Shown here one piece after another: positions 11,427 through 23,276 of a stretch of DNA of 64,000 nt. This stretch comes from Arachis hypogaea (lineage: Eukaryota; Streptophyta; Magnoliopsida; Fabales; Fabaceae). Where the stretch lies: the NCBI RefSeq assembly GCF_003086295.3, contig NC_092039.1, positions 67,103,649 through 67,167,648 on the forward strand. Reading direction: 5' to 3'. The position numbers and the translations under genes are program-made. The stretch's first letter is position 1, and every line of letters begins with the position of its first letter. The notes beneath the pieces were generated by a model. That model did not search any database and was not told the origin of the DNA. It saw only the letters and a program-made list of their open reading frames with translations.

Positions 11427-12822
11427 CATATGGAGATGCGTTATTCCTTCTGAATCTCTGCTTTCCTACTGCCTTCATTCAATCATTCATACTCCTTTCC
11501 TTGGCAATCTGTATGTCAGGGATCACCCTTGTCAATGGCTACCTCCCGTCCTCTCAGTGAAAATGGTCCTCTACGGTTTCTGTACGGCTAATCAACTATC
11601 AGATTTCTCGTCACGGATGAAAAATACCAGGCACAGCTACCGCATGGCTAATCAGCTGTCGGTTCTCGATCGTGTCGGAATAAGATCTAATAATCCTTTT
11701 GTGCACTGTCACTGCGCCCCACAGTTGCGAGTTTGAAGTTCGTCACAGTTATCCCTTCCCAGATCCTACTCGGAATACCACAGACAAGGTTTAGACTTTC
11801 CAGATCTCAGGAATGCTGCCAATTGTTTCTAGCCTATACCACGAAGGTTCTAATCTCAGATTCAGATGCCCCATTGTCAGAGGGAAAACGATGTGAATCG
11901 TTGATTAGAGTCCCAAGAGATATGAATTCAAGCTTGTTTTCATATAGAAAGGAAGTGTTTGTCAGGCACGCGTTCATAAGTGAGAATGGTGATTAGTGTC
12001 ACTTGATCATCACATTCATCATGTTCTTGTGTGCGAATGAATATCTTGGAATAAGAATAAGCTTGAATTGAATAGAAGACTAATAGTACTTTGCATTAAT
12101 ACTCGAGGAACAGCAGAGCTCCACACCTTAATCTATGAGGTGTAGAAACTCCACCGTTGAAAATACATAAGTGATGAAGGTCCAGGCATGGCCAAATGGC
12201 CATCCCCCATAAGAGTCTAAGATAGCATAAAACTGATCAAAGATGATCTAAGAATAATCTGAAAATGAAAATACAATAGTAAAATGTCCTATTTATACTA
12301 GACTAGTTACTAGGGTTTACATAAATAAGTAAATGATGCAGAAATCCACTTCCGGGCCCACTTGGTGTGTGCTTGGGCTGAGCATCGAAGCTTTCATGTG
12401 TAGAGACATTTCTTGGAGTTAAACGCCAGATTTTATGCCAGTTTGGGCCTTTATCCCCAGCTTTTATCCTATTTCTGGCGTTTAACGCCAGAATAGGGCA
12501 GGAAGTTGGCGTTTGAACGCCAGTTTGCGTCGTCAAAACTCGGACAAAGTATGGACTATTATATATTACTGGAAAGCCCAGGATGTCTACTTTCCAACAG
12601 CATCTGCAGTCCTTTTTCAGCCTCTAAATCAGATTTTTGCTCAGGTCCCTCAATTTCAGCCAGAAAAAACCTGGAATCACAGAAAAACACACAAACTCAT
12701 AGTAAAGTCCAGAAATCTAGATTTTTCTTAAAAACTAATAAAAATATACTAAAAAGTAGCTAGATCCTATTAAAAACTACTTAAAAAAAATGCCAAAAAG
12801 CGTATAAATTATCCGCTCATCA
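11427..12822 (-). repeat. Truncated minus-strand Feral-type LTR
   Basis: The LTR start (TGATGAGCGGATAATTTATA, minus) is at 12822, and the sequence runs leftward through U3 and R until it is cut at 11427 by element C. About 280 bp of U5 are missing, expected left of C's 5' LTR. The five bases at 11427 (CATAT) would be the target duplication of C. Confidence 0.8.
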
Positions 12823-12979
12823 CAACACCAAACTTAAATTGTTGCTTGTCCCCAAGCAACTAAAAACAAAATAGGATAAAAAGAAGAGAATATACAATGA
12901 ATCTCACAATATCAATGAAACTTAGTCCTAATTAGATGAGCGGGGCTAGTAGCTTTTTGCTTCTGAACAGTTTTGGCAT
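12823..12979 (-). other. Feral-type 3' tail with hairpin and box, joined to a foreign ORF
   Basis: On the minus strand the box AAGTTTGGTGTTG (12835-12823) abuts the LTR, preceded by the hairpin GTTGCTTG-GGGA-CAAGCAAC (12841-12860). It matches the tail of element B until about 12979, then switches abruptly to the C-terminal end of D's post-pol ORF. Confidence 0.7.
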
Positions 12980-13900
12980 CACTATGGGCTGGTAGTTGTG
13001 GGAATGGTGCTTGGACATAAGCTTCTTCTTATTGTGGTGGCCTTTGTGCCCTAGGCACATAAGCCCTATGCTTCTTTGCTCTTTGCAGTGGGTTGATGGC
13101 CACCACATTTTCTATCTTTTTGGCTGTAATTGGTTTGTCCTGCTCTACTAAGATCTCATCAATTACCTTCTCCACTCCAGCCTCATCACAAAGCCTCTAG
13201 ATGATGCTTGGGAATACAAGTCTTGTGCTATCCTTGGTGCTCTTCAGCACCCTATGAATATTGTTTGCAATCATCTCCCCCACATTGATGTTTTCTCCTT
13301 TCATGATACTATAGATTAACCCGGCCCTTTTCAATGTTACCTCCGAAATGTTGGAGGTGGGGTTGAGGGATCTTCTCACAAAGTCTAGCCACCCTCTAGC
13401 TAGGGGGCTCAAGTCTCTCCTTCTCAGCTGGTTTGGCCTTCCATCTTTGTCATTGATCCAGTGGACATTGATGACATAAATCTCATTTGAATTTCTTCAA
13501 ACCCAGGGTCAAGTTGTGCGCTTCACCATCAGCATCTTGTTTATGTTGGCAGGGCTATAATCAATACTCTTCTCCCTCACATAGCATTGATAGTCATATG
13601 GTTGCCCAAGTTGAGGAATAGCATTGGCATAAAACTCCCTTACCAAGCTTTCCACCACCTTCTTTGGTGGGTTGCACAAGAGCGCCCAGCCTCTATTGTT
13701 AATCTCAATGTTGATTTCCCTATACTCATGTCTCCCAAGTTGGAAGCCCACCTCAGGGATTATCTGCCTCTCACTCACCCACCGATAAATTAGTTTTTGT
13801 GGAAGAATGAGAGAAACTTGAACTCATTGTAGCTTGATAAGCCAGAGCCAGCTTCCTTAGTCTTTCTTTTCTTTGAAGTGGTGGCTTTTGGTGGTGCCAT
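12980..13900 (-). pseudogene. Post-pol ORF of element D (plant transposon-type protein)
   Basis: Starts at the minus ATG at 13900 with a Lys/Arg-rich N-terminus. The body aligns by eye with the second ORF of Feral-type elements: conserved IIPEV, NNRGW, REFYANA, ARGW.DF..RS..PTSN.SEVT and DKPIT. A frameshift near 13793 and stops near 13505 and 13195 break it. No signal peptide or membrane span is visible, so it is not an evident envelope protein. The domain resembles what databases call a putative plant transposon protein; the function is unknown. Confidence 0.75.
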
Positions 13901-15000
13901 TTGGTTGTGGTAAAAGGGTTTGAAAGAGTGATGAAGGGATAAAGAAAGAAGCAAAGAAAGAAAGCAAATCAAAGGTTTAATCCAACACTAAATTTAGGAC
14001 TTGATTGTCCCAATCAAGAGAACAAAAATAAGGAAAGAAAGAAAGAAAGAAAGCAAGAAGTGCAGAACGGGTGTTTCAGTTGTGAGGAATGAAGTTTGTA
14101 GTGTAGGAAAGAGGGAAGGGAGAGTACAATATATAGGGGTGAGAAGAGGGATCTGGAAGGTGGGAGTTGAAGATAAAAATTGAATGTTTTCCTACTTGGG
14201 AGTGGCGCCCAGCGTGGGTAAATGCGCCAACCTTTATCTCTTCAGCTTTCTTCTAATTTTTGAGTTCCAAAGTCTGAAGTACACTTTGACTCCCTGACTT
14301 AATGAGTTATCAATGTCATGTGGGCCCTACCTCCTTCCTGAAAATTTAGTTCGAAACCCCCATCAATAATCACAAAAGAATTACCTCATATTCTTCTAGT
14401 TAATGGCATTTAATGGGTGTCTTTTGGACACCAAACTTGGATTCATTGCATATAGTAATTGGTCTCATGATTGGATTTTATTGTGTACATTATGAGTGGA
14501 ATAAATTTAATTCTTTCACATTCTTCCACTTCTATTTCATATGTACACAATAAATTGGCCGTTTTATGCACACACCAATTTACTAATTGCCTTTAAACAT
14601 GAATTCATTGGGCTGTACGTATGAATCTCTTATGAGGGTGGCCCCACCAAACTTAATTTTGTGCTTACTTTTAAGATTAATTCAATTGTTTTGATGTAAG
14701 CTCAAATTAAGTGGGTTTGTGGCCACACCAAACTTAGCTCCTTAGCTAGTTCCCCAGCCCAATTAATCAACCTCATCTAGTATAGCAAGCAAGATTGCAC
14801 TTCCAGCAAACTAGAAAACTTTTGAAACTTAAATCAAGAAAATTATTCAACTAATTAACTACAAATAAAACTGAAAATCAAACAACCTAGGTGAACAAAC
14901 ATAAGCTACTCTAGCAAGCATGAAATTGAAAGGATATGAATGTTGGGGTACCTCCCAACTAGTACTTCTTTAATGTCACTAGCTTGACGATTCTTCTTCT
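13901..15000 (-). other. Untranslated region between integrase and the post-pol ORF (element D)
   Basis: No coding sequence seen. It holds three minus-strand AAGTTTGGTG boxes (near 14430, 14650 and 14730) like the boxes of Feral-type elements, but I could not find the RGGR hairpin beside them. Confidence 0.55.
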
Positions 15001-15912
15001 TCAATTGAGGGTATAGTTCATTCTTTGCTCATCCAATGAGTCCCCCAAGTAGTGCTTAAGCCTGTGGCCGTTGACAATGAAAGTCTTCCGTGTTTTGTCC
15101 TCTATAAGCTCCACATGACCATAAGGGGAAGCCTTGATGATTGTGAAGGGTCTAGACCATCTTGACTTTAGCTTCCCTAGGAAAAACTTGAGCCTTGAGT
15201 TGTACAATAGCACTTTTTGACCTTCTACAAACTCTCTTCTTGCTAGCTTTTGATCATGCCATTTCTTTGTTTTCTCCTTGTAAATCTTGGCATTTTCATA
15301 GGCTTGAATTCTGAATTCTTCTAACTCATTGAGTTGCAGTAATCTTCTTTCCTCAGCAACTTGATTATCAAAGTTCAACATCTTTATAGCCCAAAATGCT
15401 CTATGTTCAAGCTCCACTGGTAGATGACAAGCCTTTCCAAACACTAATTGGTATGGAAACATACCAATGGGTGTCTTAAAAGCTATTCTATAGGCCCATA
15501 GTGCATCATCTAGCTTGTTGGACCAATCTTTTCTTAAGTTTTCAACAGTCTTTTCAAGGATTATCTTCAGCTCTCTATTTGAAATTTCAGCTTGACCATT
15601 GGTTTGTGTATAGTATGGGGTTGCTATCTTGTGCTTGACACTATATTGGAGGAGTTTCTCAAGTTGCTTGTTGTAAAAGTGAGTTCCCCTGTCACTTATA
15701 AGAGCTCTTAGAACCCTAAACCAACTGAATATATTCTTCTTCAAGAAATTAATCACCACTTTGTTATCATTTGTTGATGTAGCTATGGCCTCTACCCATT
15801 TTGACACATAATTCACAGTCACCAATATGTAGTTATTTGAGTATGAGGGTACGAATGGTCCCATGAAATCAATCCCTCAAACATCAAACAACTCCAACTC
15901 CATGATGAATCT
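15001..15912 (-). pseudogene. Integrase catalytic core and C-terminus (element D)
   Basis: The minus ORF from 15864 shows the retroviral-type integrase core: (V)[26 protein letters not shown], then WAYR.AFKTPIG and [17 protein letters not shown], typical of plant Ty3-type integrases. The first Asp of the D-D-E triad is Asn (NYVSKW where active relatives have DYVSKW). A stop (TGA in place of the usual Trp) sits just upstream in [11 protein letters not shown] at about 15880. It is catalytically dead on both counts. No chromodomain follows, consistent with Athila. Confidence 0.85.
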
Positions 15913-16212
15913 CTATGGCATTTCATTCTTCTTGGGTAGGTTGCCAGCTCTTTGACATTCATTGCACCTTGTCACAAACTCCTTTGCATCTTTGAATATT
16001 GTAGGCCAAAAGAATCCACATTGTAACACCTTGGCTGCGGTCCTTTCTCCACTAAAGTGTCCTCCATATGTAGATCCATGGCAATGCCAAAGGACCTCTT
16101 GTCCTTCCTCATGAGAAATGCATCTTCTTAGAATCCCATCAACACACTTCTTGAAGAGATAGAGCTCATCCCAGATATAGTGTTTGGCATCATTGATGAG
16201 CTTTCTTCTCAT
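15913..16212 (-). pseudogene. Integrase zinc-binding (H2C2) domain (element D)
   Basis: About 100 residues with the HCH..YGGHF.G..T..K.L..GFFWP.......F...C..CQR pattern of the plant Ty3 integrase N-terminal zinc domain. It is in a frame separated from the catalytic core by a stop and continues upstream into the broken RNase H region. Confidence 0.8.
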
Positions 16213-17606
16213 ATGCTTGCTGATGTTGGAAGGTAGCTCTCTAATAGCCTTGAAATTGGCTACATCTGCAAACTAGGGAGCTTCTTAGATCATCATCAAC
16301 TGTTCATCTAGAAAGCTCTCATTCACTGCAGGGCTATGTGCTTCATCTTACTTATTTAGGATTCTTGATAAGTGGTCAGCCACTTTGTTCTCTACTTCAC
16401 TTCTATCCTTAATCTCAATATTAAACTATTGAAGTAGCAAGATCCATCTTATCAGTCTAGGCTTAGATTCTTGCTTGGTTAACAACTACTTAAGAGCTGC
16501 ATGGTCAGTGAAAATAATGACTTTATACCCAATAAGATAAGATCTAAATTTATCAAATGCAAAAACTATAGCAAGAAGTTCTTTTTCTGTGGTGGTGTAG
16601 TTCCCTTAGGTTTCATTAAGAACCTTGCTAGCATAATAGATGACATGTACTAGCTTGTCTCTCATATGTTCTAGAACAGCACTAATAGCAAAATCTGATG
16701 TATCACACATCAGTTCAAAAGGTGAATCCCAACTAGGTGGTGCTATAATAGGTACAGAGGAGAGCCTACTTTTTAACTCATCAAAGGCTTGCATACATTC
16801 TCTATCAAAGATAAAAGACAAATTAGAGACAAGAAAGTTACTTAAAGGTTTGGCAATCTTTGAAAAATCTCTAATGAACCTTCTATAAAATCTAGCATGC
16901 CCTAAGAAACTTCTAATTGCTTTGACATTGCAAGGTGGGGGTAGTTTTTCAATCACTTCCACCTTGGCCCTGTCCACCTCTATGCCTTTCTTAGAGATTT
17001 TGTGGCCAAGGACCACCCCTTCGGTAACCATAAAATTACACTTTTCCCAGTTCAAAACTAGGTTAGTTTCTTCGCATCTCTTTAGCACCAAGGTAAGATA
17101 GTGTAAGCACTTAGAAAATGAATCACCAAACACAGAAAAATCATCCATGAAAACCTCAATAAACCTTTCAATCATATGAAAAAAAAAATGGATAGCATGC
17201 ACCTTTGGAATGTGGTAGGTACATTGCACAATCCAAAGGGCATTTGTCTATATGCAAAAACACCATAAGGACAAGTAAAGGAAGTTTTCTCTTGGTCTTT
17301 AGGGTCTACTACAATATGATTGTAGCTTGGGTATCTATCCAAGAAACAGTAGTATTCATGTCCAGCCAGCCTTTCCAACATTTGATCCATGAAGGGTAGA
17401 GGTAAATGGTCCTTCCTTGTAGCTTCATTGAGCTTCCTATAATCTATGCTCATGTGCCATCCAGTCACTGTTCTTGTTGGTATCAACTCATTTCTTTCAT
17501 TTGGCACAACTATAATTCTTCCCTTCTTGGGGACTACTTGCACTGGGCTCACCCAAGGGCTGTCTGAGATTAGGTAGATCACCCCTGCTTGCCATAACTT
17601 AAGCAC
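16213..17606 (-). pseudogene. Reverse transcriptase and RNase H (element D)
   Basis: The RT palm comes in two frames. 17606-17172 holds SIDYRKLN, FLDRYPSYN and MPFGLCNVPTTFQRCM. 17229-16606 holds the active-site FMDDF, the thumb (LGH.ISKKGIEVD, FLGHARFYRRFI) and the start of RNase H (CDTSDFAI.AVL). The frame change falls at a T-run near 17177-17186 (A-run on the plus strand), a plausible slippage mutation. RNase H from 16605 to 16213 has several stops. This is the only RT in the window. Confidence 0.85.
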
Positions 17607-18540
17607 TTTTTTTTAACCACTTCATCATTGTTGGATTTAATCTTCTTTGTGGCTGTCTTGAGGGCTTGGCACCCTCCTCAAGAAGGATTTTATGCATGCA
17701 CATTGAAGGGCTGATCCCCTTTAAATCTGAAAGTGTCCATCCTATGGCATCCTTGTGTTGTCTCAACACATTGATAAGCTCCTCTTTTTGCTCCTCACTC
17801 AAGCTTGAATCAATGATTACTGGATATGTGTCATTGTCTTCCAAGTAGGCATACTTTAAGCTTGGAGGCAGGGTTTTCAACTCCAAATTGGGTGCTTCCA
17901 CTTCCTTCTTGCTTGCCTTGTCCAGCATGATTGAGCCTTTTATAATTTCTTGTGGTAGTTCACCACATGCTGTTTGTTGGTCTTGCTCCAAAACTTCCTC
18001 ACATTGATCTTCTTCTAGGACTCTTTGAACTATCTTCTCCATTGTGTCCACCATCATGCATTCACCAATGGATTCCTTTGGGTAGCTCATTGCTTTGAAG
18101 ACATTGAACACCATCTTTTCTTCATGTAATCTTAAGACTAACTCTCCCTTTTGTACATCAATTATAGCTCCATCTATAGCTAGGGATGGTCTTCCTAGTA
18201 TGAGTGATGTGTTAGCCTCTTCTTCCATATCAAGTACAACAAAATTAGCTGGAAAGATGAACTCTCCCACCTTGACCAACAAGTCCTCCACCATTCCATA
18301 AGGAAACTTAAATGTTCTATCAACTAATTGAAGTGTCATTCTTGTTGGTTTGGCTTCTTCAATTCTCATTATTTTCATCATGGCTAAGGACATAAGGTTG
18401 ATGCTAGCTCCCAGATCACACAATACTTTCTCAATGTCGATATCCCCTATGATGCAGGGGATTTGGAAGCTCCCAGGATCTTTCATCTTTTGGGGAAACT
18501 TCTTTTGTATAATGGCACTACATTCCTCTGTGAGTACCAC
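17607..18540 (-). pseudogene. Aspartic protease and protease-RT linker (element D)
   Basis: The minus ORF starts near 18540 and holds the protease active-site loop CDLGASINLM and the downstream ILGRPSLA motif. The linker (LPPSLKYAYL, then LSDLKGISPSMCMHKI) leads into RT in Athila-type polyproteins. The frame is lost at a T-run around 17607-17615 before RT. Confidence 0.85.
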
Positions 18541-20444
18541 AGTTTCCTTTTCTCCCCAATTTTTTTCCTTGTCATCAGCTCCTTTAGAAACTTGGCATAG
18601 AGTGGCATTTGCTCTAATGCCTCAGTAAAAGGTATGTTAATTTGAAGCTTCTTAAAGATCTCCAAGAACCTAGAAAACTGGCTGTCCTTCCCATCTTTTC
18701 TCAGCCTTTGTGGGTACGGTGCTTTTAGTACATAGGGCTTCAAAGCTATCTTTAGTAGAGCTGGATCAGGTGTTGCTTCTTCCTTCTTGGTCTCTGAGTC
18801 ATTTACAGCTTCTTTTCCTTGCAAGTTGTGGTCTGAGGAAGCCTCCTCCACTACCTTCCCACTTCTAAGTGTGATGGCCTTGCATTCCCCTCTTGGGTTA
18901 GCCATGGTATCACTTGAAAATGTATATGTAGGCATTGGTATCTGTTTGGACAAGCTCCCTAGTTGTGATTCCAGTTTTGAAATTGCTACCCGTTGGTTCC
19001 TTATATTGGATCTGGCCTCCTCTTGGATTGTATCTATCTTTTTTTAGCTTGCAATTGTCTCTTTGTAACAGTGGCAATACTCCCTACCAATTGTGACATA
19101 GCAGCCTCTAATCTTGCAAAGTTGTTGCTGTTATCACATGGTTGTGGGCCTGAGGATGATACATCTTGAGAATGGTTGTTGTATGGTTGTTGGGTAGAGT
19201 GGTAGGGTGCATTTGTTGAGCTATGGTTGGATCTATAGGTATTAGATTGATGGTTAGGGTTGTTATATTGGTTAGAGTGGTATGATTTGTGATCTTAGTT
19301 GTGGTTTTATTGGTCTTTCCAACCAAAATTTGGATGATTCTTCCAACTTGGGTGTATGTTTTGGCATTAGGGTCATATGGTGGTCTGATCTGGATGAATT
19401 GTTGACATAGTTGGCTTGCTCCCATTCATATTCAACTTCTGAGGTGTCTTCTTCCTGCATAGGTGCTTGGGCTTGGATAGCTGAGACTTGATTCTTCTCC
19501 ATCTACTTGGTTAGAGCGGCTAGTTGAGCTGTGATCATCTTGTTTTGAGCCAGCAGAACATCCATAGATTTGAGCTCCATTACTCCCCTTCTTGGATTTC
19601 TATCGGAGGCATAGAAGTACTCATAGTTGGGCATAGTTTCTATGATGTCTATGGCCTCTTCGATTGTCTTCTTCTTGTTGAGAGAGCCTCCTGAAGAGTG
19701 ATCTAAAGCCTTCTTTGATTCTTGTGTCAATCCTTCATAGAAAATGTGTAGTTGTACCCATTAATTGAACATGTCTGGAGGACATTTTCTTGTCAACTCC
19801 TTGTATCTCTCCCATGCCTCATAACGAATTCCCCATTTTATTGTCTAAAGGTTTGCACCTCAGCTCTCAATCTGTTAACTCTTTGGGGAGGGTAGAATCT
19901 TGCCAAGAACTTATTCACTACTTCTTCCCAAGTTGTCAAACTCTCCTTAGGAAATGATTCCAACCACTTTGATGTTTTATCCCTGAGAAAAAAGGGAAAC
20001 AACAGAAGCTTATAGGTGTCCGGGTGGACACCATTAGCCTTCATCGTATCACATATTCTCAAAAATGTGGTTAGATGTTGGTTAGGATCTTCTTGAGCAT
20101 TTTCTCCAAATGAACAGTTATTCTGAACAAGAGTGATTAGTTGTGGTTTGAGCTCAAAATTGTTGGCATGTATGTTAGGTCTCAAGATGCTGCTCCCACA
20201 AATTCCCAGGATTGGGATTGATGTAAGAGCCTAGCACTCTCCTCTCTTGTGGAGGAGCATGGTTGCCAACTGCTTCTTTATGATGGTTGTGTGCTTCACC
20301 TTCCATGGTTTGGGTTGGATTCTCTTCTTCTTCTTCTTCACTAACCACTCTTTTGCCTCTTACTACTGCTTCTCTTTTCAATCTCAAAAATGTTCTCTCT
20401 GGTTCAGAATCGTAGGAGGTTACAGCTCCTCTTCTCCCTGTCAT
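18541..20444 (-). pseudogene. gag of element D
   Basis: A likely start is the minus ATG at 20444 (MTGRRGA). It has a SEPERTF motif that matches DPEPERTL in Feral-type Gag, then the ANNFELKPQL capsid-like core, FPKESLTTWEEV and RFYPPQR, and PRGECKAITLRSGK plus PYPQRLRKD before the protease. The frames 20444-20175, 20185-19838, 19730-19503, 19502-19272 and 18953-18483 are offset by indels and stops. Confidence 0.75.
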
Positions 20445-20723
20445 ACACAACACAAAACACAATCTAAAACAAGAGTTATCACCCCCTTTTTGGAAGAAAG
20501 GTGGGTAAGTCAAAATTAATTTGTGCAAAGTATCAAACAGTTAGTGTGCTTCTTGTTAGAGTGCATATATATACAATGAACAGTTTAAGAATTAAAATAC
20601 TAAACAAAATGAATAAAGTAAAGGCTGAAATTAAAAAGACTACCAAAGTAAAAAATGCTTAATCTAAACACTCATCAACTTAATCATTGTTAATTCAACA
20701 TCAATCTCCGGTAACGGAACTAT
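20445..20723 (-). other. Leader and decayed primer binding site (element D)
   Basis: Short leader with a primer-site remnant at 20703-20718 reading CCGTTACCGGAGATTG on the minus strand. Joined over the solo LTR to bases right of 22174, the site would begin at the TGG there, giving a diverged tRNA-Asp site with the same 6-base gap to the LTR end as in Feral-type elements. Confidence 0.6.
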
Positions 20724-22174
20724 TAATAAACCCCAATTTAACGGTTTATCTTGTATTGAATTTAGAGTATTTTGATGACCTTTTCTCGCATTTAACCTAT
20801 GAATTAGCATGGTTTTGTAATCTCTCCCGTATTTGTGCTTAAGTGTAAAAACATGCTTTTTAAGCCTTATTTTGATGAATTCTAATTCCTCTTTGATTCC
20901 ATAAGATGCCTTGATGTGTTTGCTAGTAATTCCAGGATTGAAATAGGCTAGGCATGGATCAAAGGGAGCAATAAAAGAAGCATACAAGTGGAGAGAAGCA
21001 TGAAAAGTCAAAGAAGTGAAATCAGCCAAGCACGCGCACGCGCACAAGGCGCTCGCGCGCACATTGCAGAATCGGCCAGGGGCGCGCACGCGTACTGTAT
21101 GCGCACGCATCGCAGTCGGCACATGACTTTATTAAAGCAACACGTGCCTGGCGATTTGGAAGGGTTTCTGAACCCATTTTGGCGCCAATTGCTGATAGAA
21201 AGGAATAAAAGGATCAAGGATTGAAGGGGAAGAGAATCTTGGGAATCATTTTTAGCATCATTAGGATTAGAATTAGTTAGTTTTCTCTCTCACTTCTCTC
21301 TAGAATTAGGATTAGGTTTAGGTTAATCTCTCTTCTTAGATCTAGGTTTAATTCATGCTTTGATTCACTTTTCCTTTATCAAGTCTTAATCTTCTCCTCT
21401 TCCTCTTTCTAGTTATGTGCTTTAATAATTATAATTCTTCATTTTGTTTTGGATAGATTGTTGTTTCTTTGTTTTCTTTCAATAATGCAATTTGAGGTAA
21501 TTCATGATAATTGTGATTTTCTTGATTGTTGTTGTTAATTCTTTGCAATAATTGTTGTTAGATTCTATTCTTGTTCTCAATTTACTATGCTTTTCTTTTG
21601 TGCCTACCAAGTGTTTGATGAAATGCTTGGTTGGATTTTAGTGTAGGTTTTGTTCTTCTTGGCCTAGGTAGAGTAATTAGTGACTCTTGAGTTACCTAAT
21701 TCCTTTGTTGATTGATAATTGGAGAGATTGCTAATTGGTTTAGAGTGCACAAAAGCTAGTCTTTCCTTGGGAGTTGGCTAGAACTTGTGGCTCAAGTCAA
21801 TTCATCCACTTTACTTTCCTTTATTTAGTAAGGGTTAACTAAGTGGTAGCAATGAATAATTCTCATCACAATTGAGAAGGATAACTAGGATAGGACTTCA
21901 AGAGCCTTTTATAGTTGTTAGTTTACTTTCTTGCCATTTATCTTCCATGCCTCTTATCAAAACCCCAAAATAACTCACAACCAATAACAAGACACTTTAT
22001 TGTAATTCCTAGGGAGAACGACCCAAGGTCCAATACTTCGGTTTATAAATTTTAGGGGTTTGTACTAGTGACAAACAACTTTTTGTATGAAAGGATTATT
22101 GTTTGGTTTAGAAACTATACTTTACAACGAGAATTCATTAGTGAAATTCTAAACCGTCAAAAATCCAATCATCA
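20724..22174 (+). repeat. Solo LTR of the second (F/C) family, 1451 bp
   Basis: Starts TAATAAACCCC, like the F 5' LTR, and ends CAATCATCA. Flanks ACTAT (20719-20723) and ACCAT (22175-22179) look like a target duplication with one mismatch. It sits inside D's primer site. U3 holds a CG-rich CACGCGCACGCG cluster at about 21028-21115 and a TATA-like AATAAAAGG near 21204. There is no internal region, so it arose by LTR-LTR recombination. Confidence 0.8.
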
Positions 22175-23173
22175 ACCATAAAACTTGATGACGGAATTCA
22201 CTCACTATATAATGAATCCATTCTTTGGTAAGCGCACCAAATTATCATCAAGTAATAACCCACAATAAAGTGGGGTCGAATCCCACAGAGATTGATTGAT
22301 TAAACAATTTTAGTTAATGGGTAATTTTAGTCAAGCTAATCAATAGAGATTGTTGAGTGTAGAATTTTAAATAACAGAAACGTAAATGACTTAAAAGTAA
22401 AGGAAAGCAATAAAGTGCAGAAAAGTAAATGACAAGAATGTAAAGTACTGGAACATAAATGACTGAATTGTAAATGGGGATTGGGTAATAGCAGAAATTA
22501 AAGGAAAGATATAAAGAATAGGAAAGATAAGAATAGGGGGAATTCATTGGGATTTGGGAGATATTGCTCTCTTTGGATTAAATTCAGTTCATCTCATCTT
22601 CAATCATGCAACTCATTGACCTCTTGGCAATCATGATTGATTGAACCCCAATCCCTTGGTGATTCAGTCTCTCAAATATTGATAATCAGCCAATTCTTTG
22701 GTCTAATTGCTCATGAAGAGAGATATGCTTGGTCCCTGATTATACTACACATCCTCATAGATCCAAATAATGGGTGGATTTCATGTCACCATATCCAATC
22801 CCAAAACCTAGATCTACTCAAGTGTGAGAAAAGATTTTAAGCATAGTTTCATGTTTCTTTTTCCAAGGTTCCCATAAAACCCATTTTGCATTCAATCTAT
22901 TTCCCAAGATGATTGAACATTAAGCATGAAGAACAAAATTCCTTCTAGCAAATCAAAGAGAAGATGAAGAAAATAAGAAATTTACTATCATTAATCCATC
23001 AAGTACAACAGAGCTCCCTCTCCCAATGAGAGGGAGTTTAGCTACTCATAGCTTAGAGAAAAGTACAAGAGATGGAAGAAAATGAAGTAAAGTATAAAAG
23101 TAAAAGTAAAACTAACTCTCAATCCAACTTTCTAACCCCTCTAGCTAACCCCCTTTTCAGTACTCTCAGGGGG

Positions 23174-23182
23174 TATATATAC
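23174..23182 (-). promoter_or_regulatory. TATA box of element D LTR
   Basis: TATATATAC on the minus strand, followed by CCCCTGAGAG and then the transcribed part of the LTR. The inverted-repeat array at 23277-24108 is immediately upstream in this orientation. Confidence 0.6.
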
Positions 23183-23276
23183 TACTCCTATCACTAAAAT
23201 GTAAAAATTACAAAAAAAGGAGAAGAAAATTACAATTGAAAATAAAAGGAAAACTCTAGTAAAATGAACCATGTGC

